Assembly (NCBI RefSeq): GCF_000257665.1
Contig: NZ_AJKR01000003.1
Span: forward strand, 310,001-374,000
Reading direction: 5' to 3'
Origin: Candidatus Aquiluna sp. IMCC13023
Lineage (GTDB): Bacteria; Actinomycetota; Actinomycetes; Actinomycetales; Microbacteriaceae
DNA length: 64,000 nt
Below the pieces are notes generated by a model. That model made no database searches. It was not told the origin of the DNA and was given only the letters and a program-made list of their open reading frames with translations. Of the stretch, positions 59,422 to 64,000 are shown in pieces; position 1 is the first letter of the stretch; the number at the start of each line of letters is the position of its first letter. The position numbers were made by a program, and so were the translations under genes.

Positions 59422-60174
59422 GTGTCGAGAAAAGCACAGATTCTGGAGATAATCCAGGCTCGTGGATTTCAGAGCGTTCGCAAACTTGCGAGTGAACTTC
59501 AAGTAGATGAATCGACCATTAGGCGCAACCTTGAGAAGTTAGAGGCCCTTGAGCTTGTCCAAAGAATCCACGGCGGAGCAAGCCCGCTTCGTCCCGCGGA
59601 AACCCCTGCTGTTTTGAAGCAACAGCTCCATGGAGCCGAGAAAAGGGCAATCGGTGAGGCTATGGCCGATCGAATCCCCGACGGCCAAGTGCTGCTTCTT
59701 GATAGCGGCACAACAACCTTAGAAGTAGCCAAAGCGCTAAAGAATTCGCTTCTAACCGTGGTCACCAACGACCTGATGATTGGTATAGAAGTTGCCAGGA
59801 AGCCTGGAATCAATTTAGTTTTTATAGGTGGAGAATTACTCCCAGACCTGTACACGATGTGGGGTCCAACCGCCGTTCAGCAAATTGAACAACTTAGAGT
59901 CGATGTTGCCATTTTTGGCGCGGACGCAGTTAATGAACATGGAATTTTCAACAACACAAGTTACGAAATTGAATCCAAACGAGCCATGCTAAAGATTGCC
60001 AGTCAAGCATTTTTCGTTGCTGATAGTTCCAAATTTCATCGCAAGGCATTGTTCAAAGTCTTTGGTTTAGAAAGTTTCCTGACCGGGATATCAGATGATT
60101 ATCTCGACCCAATTGTTGCCTCAAAGTTACCTCTGCCAATAATTAGAGTCGTCTCCAAAGCTGACTCGGTCTAA
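59422..60174 (+). CDS. DeoR-family transcriptional regulator
   Basis: Repressor-type regulator of 250 residues: N-terminal helix-turn-helix (SVRKLASELQVDESTIRRNLEKLE at about 18-41) with the RIHGGA motif, then a DeoRC sugar-phosphate-binding domain (LLLDSGTTTLEVAKAL, FIGGELL, FGADAV). GTG 59422 is set by AAGGAG seven bases upstream; a TTG at 59395 is inferior. It faces the sugar ABC operon and probably senses a phosphorylated intermediate made by one of its kinases. Confidence 0.9.
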   Translation: MSRKAQILEIIQARGFQSVRKLASELQVDESTIRRNLEKLEALELVQRIHGGASPLRPAETPAVLKQQLHGAEKRAIGEAMADRIPDGQVLLLDSGTTTLEVAKALKNSLLTVVTNDLMIGIEVARKPGINLVFIGGELLPDLYTMWGPTAVQQIEQLRVDVAIFGADAVNEHGIFNNTSYEIESKRAMLKIASQAFFVADSSKFHRKALFKVFGLESFLTGISDDYLDPIVASKLPLPIIRVVSKADSV

Positions 60175-60797
60175 CTTGGACATGGAACGACTTGTTCTAT
60201 TCATAGGTAGATCAGTCACTTGCCACCATCTCAGAAAGTTGGAAATTTCCCTAGAATAATGGGGCTCGGGAGCAGCAGCAGCCTCAAGTGCTAAGCGCGC
60301 GCTCTTTTGCGTCACTCATTCAATTTCCAGCAAACTTGGGAACAGGGAAAGCTGATTAAGCAAGTTGCATCCAAGTCACAGCTTTTTGACTGGGCCATTT
60401 GGCTTTGTTCCGCTTACCATCGTCAACGACCCTAGCAACGGGTTAACGTGTGGCTGGAAAGTTGAGATCAACTGATCCTGCACCCCTCGGGCTAACTGCA
60501 AATATTGATGCCAAGACTCGGATTTTCTATGCGACCTACTGCCGCGCAACTTTGACCTCAATCGAGAGACTTTGGGGCTGAATACTGCCCCAGGTGAGAC
60601 ACTTCCTTTGACGCACCGTCCGGTGACCACTTTCATTCGATCTCCGTGGTGGATTTGAGCAATCTTCTCTCTCAGCCGCAAGGGTCTTCGACCCTTTTGG
60701 GACGGCCGGCACAGAGCTCAGTTTCCCACCTTCCTAATTCCACTAGTCGTAATCGAATTATCAGTTATCGGGTTTTGCACCAAATAGATGAACGTCT
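60175..60797. other. 620-base region without a convincing gene
   Basis: No reading frame here resembles a protein I know. I see the palindrome GGAAATTTCC (60241-60250) followed by a TAGAAT box (60252-60257), the palindrome AGCGCGCGCT (60294-60303) followed by CTTTT, and a compact hairpin AAGGGTC-TTC-GACCCTT (60680-60696) followed by TT. These could delimit a small RNA or a relict gene, but I cannot support either. Confidence 0.5.
60680..60698 (+). terminator. Weak hairpin, possible terminator
   Basis: AAGGGTC and GACCCTT form a 7-base-pair stem with a 3-base loop, followed on the plus strand by only two further Ts. It lies in the gene-poor stretch downstream of deoR; too weak to be confident. 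Confidence 0.3.
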
Positions 60798-61064
60798 ATG
60801 TATGCTGTTGTGATGAGCGAATGGAACTACACCAAGTGCACAAAACCATTTAATAGCATTGAGGAGGCCGAAGCTTTCATGGTTGAGAAGGACTTTGCCG
60901 GACACATCCTCAAGCGAGACAACGGATACGCGGCGGTTTGCCCGGCCTACCCGGATGGTTACTATCCCGATGCGGTATTGGTTCTCTCCAGAGACAACGA
61001 GAAAAAAGAGCTTTCGAACGCCGCCAAGCAACTCCCAATTACATCCGCCAGCGACTGCTGCTAG
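60798..61064 (+). CDS. Small hypothetical protein
   Basis: An 88-residue soluble reading frame, unrecognised. It has an acidic/aromatic composition (MSEWNYTKCTKPFNSIEEAEAF), no signal or membrane segment, and ends in CC. The body resembles a compact alpha/beta domain, and codon use looks natural. The start could be ATG 60798 or ATG 60813; there is no clear ribosome site. It may or may not be expressed. Confidence 0.5.
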   Translation: MYAVVMSEWNYTKCTKPFNSIEEAEAFMVEKDFAGHILKRDNGYAAVCPAYPDGYYPDAVLVLSRDNEKKELSNAAKQLPITSASDCC

Positions 61065-61086
61065 GGCTGATGCCGGCGACTCGGCT

Positions 61087-61701
61087 CTAGCGCTGGCGTC
61101 TTCTCTTAACTGCCCGGGATATCCGCATGACAATGCCAACCAAAATCACTAAGTAGACCATTAGAGAAAATACCCATTTGATGGCTGAGGCTGTTGAGGC
61201 AATAAGAGCCGTCGAAGAGGAAATCGCGCCATCAGCAAGGAACTGGTTTGAGAGCGCTGCTAGAGCGTAATTCTCTAGCCAATCAAAGACCACTTGACCA
61301 AATGGGAGCAGATTAAGAACCCCGAACCTTTGAGAATATGGTTTAAACAACACCGACACCCAGATCACATACATTAGCCCGTAGATCAGCCCGAAAAGAG
61401 TGTCCCAAATCTGGTTGAAACTAATGTAGGCATCGATCATCTGGTCAGAGCGTTCTGCAAAGAAAGCCAGAATCTCTGCTTGGCCAAAGCCCAACGAAGT
61501 TCCTAGTGACCTAACAGTGCTGTTGGCCACTTCAAAAGCGGCCCCCTTGCCGGTTAGGAAGAAGACCAAGTAGCCACCAAAGACAGAGGTTGCCAGCAAC
61601 CCGGTAACCAGGTTTGATTTCGTGTAGAAAAACTTTGACGCGCTGCCTAAGGGTCCCGACGGTTTCGGCAGATCTAGACTTTCGGCGCTTTTGCTTGACA
61701 T
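61087..61701 (-). CDS. Hypothetical multi-pass membrane protein
   Basis: Protein of 204 residues with four hydrophobic segments (about 31-52, 95-120, 135-155 and 168-192), a hydrophilic N-terminus of about 25 residues and a strongly basic C-terminus. No family recognised. It carries a charged loop SQRFGVLNLLPFGQVVFDWLE between segments. ATG 61701. Its neighbours do not suggest a function. Confidence 0.65.
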   Translation of the reverse strand: MSSKSAESLDLPKPSGPLGSASKFFYTKSNLVTGLLATSVFGGYLVFFLTGKGAAFEVANSTVRSLGTSLGFGQAEILAFFAERSDQMIDAYISFNQIWDTLFGLIYGLMYVIWVSVLFKPYSQRFGVLNLLPFGQVVFDWLENYALAALSNQFLADGAISSSTALIASTASAIKWVFSLMVYLVILVGIVMRISRAVKRRRQR

Positions 61702-62100
61702 CTTTTGACTCTCTAGCTCGATGCTCTTGATAAGAAGCAGTAATGTTCGCTGTTGACCGCATTGGAGATTGAGGCTTTTCGAGATTACGGTGGCCCGTAC
61801 CCTCTATGCGTTGACAGCCTAGGTGTAGTTTTGGGTATAAAGGAATCAATGACTTGAAGCGCGCGCCGAACTTGGCAAGCATCGAATCTGCAAACTAGTC
61901 CTATGTCCTTTTGCATAACTCCCCTAGACTTCTAACGAGCCGGTACTAAATCACTGTCTTGCGTCGTAGAACGACCCCCACGAAACTGTGGCTTAACTTT
62001 TTCTTTCGGCGAACGAATTCATCCATCGATGTCTTCGCCGTATTCCCCAAGAACTTGGGCTCAAAAGTGATGCGTCGCATCACATGAAAGTAATTACATT
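61702..62100. other. 400-base intergenic region upstream of the helicase gene
   Basis: No credible gene. It holds a possible CCAC/GTGG stem followed by a T-rich stretch around 61978-62005, then two palindromes close to the helicase start. The length and structure suggest a long helicase leader or a promoter region for both neighbours. Confidence 0.5.
62046..62083 (+). promoter_or_regulatory. Two adjacent palindromes in the helicase leader
   Basis: CCCAAGAACTTGGG (62046-62059) and GTGATGCGTCGCATCAC (62067-62083) are each perfectly self-complementary around 2- and 1-base centres. They end 17 bases before the helicase ATG. They could be protein-binding operators or leader hairpins controlling helicase synthesis, as with cold-shock helicases. 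Confidence 0.45.
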
Positions 62101-63462
62101 ATGTCTTCAAAGACCTTTATTGACCTTGGCGTGCCAGCCGAAATTGCGGCTGTGCTAAGTGCTCAAGGCATTGATACACCGTTCCCCATCCAAGTAGATT
62201 CGCTACCGGACACCCTGGCGGGCAGAGATGTTTTAGGTAGAGGTAAAACTGGATCTGGCAAAACCTTGGCTTTTGGCATCCCAATGGTGGCCAGGCTTGC
62301 TGTTTCCTCAAACAGTAACCATGGAATGCTTAAGCCAAGAGGCTTGGTACTCGCACCAACCCGTGAACTAGCCACGCAGATTACAAACGCGCTCCAACCA
62401 TTGGCTAACGCTATGGACCTAAGAGTGACAACAATCTTTGGAGGAGTTCCTCAAAAGAAGCAGGTTCAAGCACTCAGGGATGGTGTCGAGATTATCGTCG
62501 CGACCCCCGGCCGACTCGAAGACCTAATGGCTCAGGGCATTTTGAAGTTAGATGCGATTGAGATCACAGTGTTGGATGAAGCTGACCACATGGCGGACCT
62601 TGGTTTCTTGCCGGGGGTTACCAGGATTTTGAATGCCACTCCGAGAGGCGGCCAGCGCCTATTGTTCTCGGCGACCTTGGATAACGGAGTAAAAAAGCTC
62701 GTAGATAAGTTTTTGCAGAACCAGGTTATGCACGCAGTTGACGAAGCCAACTCCCCGGTTACCCAGATGACCCACCACGTGCTTGAAGCTTCTGACGCGG
62801 AAGCAAAGAAGCGATTGGTTTACGCCCTGGCTTCCGGAACAGGAAGAAGAATCTTGTTCATGCGAACCAAGCACCACGCCAAAAAACTTGCTAAAGCACT
62901 GACTCAAGCCGGCATACCGGCCGTTGATCTACACGGCAATCTTTCCCAAGCCGCTAGGGATCGAAATCTAGAGGCTTTTAGCTCTGGTCGGGCCAAAGTA
63001 CTAGTGGCTACAGACGTTGCAGCAAGAGGTGTTCACGTTGACGGAGTAGACCTCGTAATTCACGTTGATCCACCTGCTGAGCACAAGGCATACCTTCACC
63101 GCTCTGGCAGAACAGCAAGGGCTGGAGCATCGGGTGATGTGGTGACGATATCTCTGCCGACCCAACGCAAAGATTTATCTGACTTGCTAAGCAAAGCCAA
63201 GATCTCCGTGAAGCCAAGGTCCGTCACTGAAAAGTCACCGGAAGTAATAGCTCTCATTGGAGAAGTTGCCGAATATGTGAAGCCAACTGCTCCAGTAGTC
63301 CAACCCAAAAAGACTGGCACATCGACTGGTCGAAATGCCCAGCGAAAGCGAGCACTGAGCGAATCTGGGAAGCCTCAAAATCAGCAGTCAAGAGCACCCG
63401 GTTCGAGACCCCATTCGCAAGGCGCAACAAATGGATCGCGTCGCCGCCAAAATTCGAGATAG
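62101..63462 (+). CDS. DEAD-box ATP-dependent RNA helicase
   Basis: RNA helicase of 453 residues: Q motif (IDTPFPIQ), motif I GKTGSGKT near 48-55, PTRELA, TPGR, motif II LDEADHMADLGF, SAT, and HRSGRTARAG. The C-terminal 70 residues are basic and low-complexity (KKTGTSTGRNAQRKR, ending SRRRQNSR), typical of RNA-binding tails. Likely roles are ribosome assembly or RNA turnover at low temperature. ATG 62101 has only a weak ribosome site. Confidence 0.93.
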   Translation: MSSKTFIDLGVPAEIAAVLSAQGIDTPFPIQVDSLPDTLAGRDVLGRGKTGSGKTLAFGIPMVARLAVSSNSNHGMLKPRGLVLAPTRELATQITNALQPLANAMDLRVTTIFGGVPQKKQVQALRDGVEIIVATPGRLEDLMAQGILKLDAIEITVLDEADHMADLGFLPGVTRILNATPRGGQRLLFSATLDNGVKKLVDKFLQNQVMHAVDEANSPVTQMTHHVLEASDAEAKKRLVYALASGTGRRILFMRTKHHAKKLAKALTQAGIPAVDLHGNLSQAARDRNLEAFSSGRAKVLVATDVAARGVHVDGVDLVIHVDPPAEHKAYLHRSGRTARAGASGDVVTISLPTQRKDLSDLLSKAKISVKPRSVTEKSPEVIALIGEVAEYVKPTAPVVQPKKTGTSTGRNAQRKRALSESGKPQNQQSRAPGSRPHSQGATNGSRRRQNSR

Positions 63463-63486
63463 GTCGAGTGCCCGCTAAATAAAAAG

Positions 63487-63515
63487 TGCCCTCGGCAGGA
63501 ATCGAGCCTGCGACC
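63487..63515 (-). pseudogene. 3' fragment of a tRNA gene (tRNA-Arg-like), possible att relic
   Basis: On the minus strand the sequence ends as a T-arm (GCAGG-CTCGATT-CCTGC) and a 3' acceptor strand CGAGGGC plus discriminator A. The matching 5' acceptor GCCCTCG, D-arm and anticodon arm are absent. The pattern resembles actinobacterial tRNA-Arg(CCU), a frequent integration target. It lies between the helicase and SDR genes with no integrase nearby. Confidence 0.65.
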
Positions 63516-63523
63516 AAGAACTC

Positions 63524-63551
63524 TTGTCACGCCATTTCAGCCTGCTAGCCT
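63524..63551 (+). promoter_or_regulatory. Probable promoter of the SDR gene
   Basis: TTGTCA (63524-63529), 16-base spacer, TAGCCT (63546-63551), then the ATG six bases later at 63558. The geometry fits a leaderless transcript starting at or next to the A of the start codon, common in Actinobacteria. Confidence 0.5.
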
Positions 63552-63557
63552 GAAAAC

Positions 63558-64000
63558 ATGTTCGATCTATCTGGAACCACCGCCCTGGTAACCGGAGTTG
63601 GCGCAAAAGGTGGCATTGGCTTTTCCATCGCGCAGCACCTACTGCTTCAGGGTGCCTCGGTGCACATCACCTCAACAACCAAAAGGGTTCATGAACGTGC
63701 CGACGAACTAATAGAACTGCTGCAAGAAACTTCAGGAACAGGTATTTCTAGAGTCAGCGCCACGATCGCTGATTTGACGGACTCAGACCAGGTCCAACAG
63801 CTGTTTTTCGGCCTTAAAAAACTCGACATTTTGGTAAACAACGCGGGCATGACCTCGGCCAAGGCTCCACTTGGCGATGACGAGACTACCGACCTAACCC
63901 AAATCAGCGATGAGTCTTGGGCATTGGGCACTTCTCGAAATCTGGACACGGTTTTCAAAGTCACTCGAGCCGCACTCCCGCTTCTTCGAGTATCCACCAG
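63558..64000 (+). CDS. Short-chain dehydrogenase/reductase (partial)
   Basis: N-terminal 147 residues of an SDR enzyme, cut by the window end. The cofactor motif is TGVGAKGGIGFSIA (about residues 12-25), followed by NNAG near residue 93. The YxxxK active site would lie beyond the edge. The loop between the glycines is one residue longer than the usual TGxxxGIG. No ribosome site is seen before ATG 63558, consistent with leaderless translation. Substrate unknown. Confidence 0.88.
   Translation, partial: MFDLSGTTALVTGVGAKGGIGFSIAQHLLLQGASVHITSTTKRVHERADELIELLQETSGTGISRVSATIADLTDSDQVQQLFFGLKKLDILVNNAGMTSAKAPLGDDETTDLTQISDESWALGTSRNLDTVFKVTRAALPLLRVST

Noticed and set aside
60255-60310. Resemblance to the small SRP RNA tip (GGGAGCAGCAGC)
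   Set aside because: The conserved flanking elements of the SRP helix 8 loop and the long closing stem are missing.
60376-60681. Open frame of about 100 codons on the minus strand in the gene-poor stretch
   Set aside because: The composition is basic and irregular, with no ribosome site, no recognisable domain and no conserved pattern; most likely chance.
63487-63560. Complete tRNA gene at the right end
   Set aside because: The T-arm and 3' acceptor strand are clear, but no matching 5' acceptor strand, D-arm or anticodon stem occurs in the adjoining bases.

Overview
The window looks like a stretch of chromosome from a small-genome actinobacterium, most likely a Microbacteriaceae-type organism of roughly 50% GC such as the freshwater Rhodoluna/Aquiluna group. 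This is inferred from the paired clpP1-clpP2, a group II truncated haemoglobin of the mycobacterial GlbO type, a Nei-type glycosylase, the long form of IleRS and very tight gene packing. Genes overlap at ATGA, TAATG or TAGTG junctions, three convergent pairs share one CTAG as both stop codons, and TTG/GTG starts are common.

Layout. 1-12.2 kb is housekeeping: folC (partial), ileS and divergent valS, then a BenE-type transporter, clpX, clpP2, clpP1 and trigger factor on the minus strand, followed by tRNA-Pro(UGG) and tRNA-Gly(UCC). 12.2-27 kb carries a Nei-type glycosylase, rpiB, a DUF1648 membrane protein, a CPA2 antiporter, an in-frame chain pepN-mscS-glbO, a tesB thioesterase, the ABC-F factor EttA, an SSB paralogue, msrA, an EamA exporter, thioredoxin, and alanine dehydrogenase with a divergent Lrp/AsnC regulator. 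27.1-34.1 kb is a nitrogen/polyamine block: a group II PLP decarboxylase, N-carbamoylputrescine amidase, agmatine deiminase, and a four-gene NMT1/THI5-type ABC transporter. 34.2-44.4 kb holds a DUF885 metallopeptidase, an E. coli-class argG, deoD, DoxX and LysE membrane proteins, a ribokinase-like kinase, a beta-propeller lipoprotein, and a DUF427 gene leading an OpuC-type osmoprotectant ABC operon closed by a strong terminator.

The most unusual part is 44.7-60.2 kb, a 14-gene sugar/polyol module. A divergent DeoR regulator faces a minus-strand run of an LsrB/RbsB-like binding protein, an RbsA-like ATPase, two RbsC-like permeases, DhaK, DhaL, a beta-hydroxyacid dehydrogenase, a BtpA/SgcQ TIM barrel, an FGGY kinase and an M29 aminopeptidase-like metalloenzyme. 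After a gap with a palindrome come a second FGGY kinase, a SorC regulator and a zinc polyol dehydrogenase. Three kinases, two regulators, an orphan TIM barrel and an intact M29 metal site in one import-and-catabolism unit match no pathway I can name. It is my main candidate for an undescribed system.

The right end (60.2-64 kb) has a 620-base stretch without a convincing gene, two hypothetical genes, a DEAD-box helicase with a palindrome-rich leader, the 3' fragment of a tRNA-Arg-like gene (possible attachment-site relic) and the start of an SDR gene with a leaderless-type promoter.
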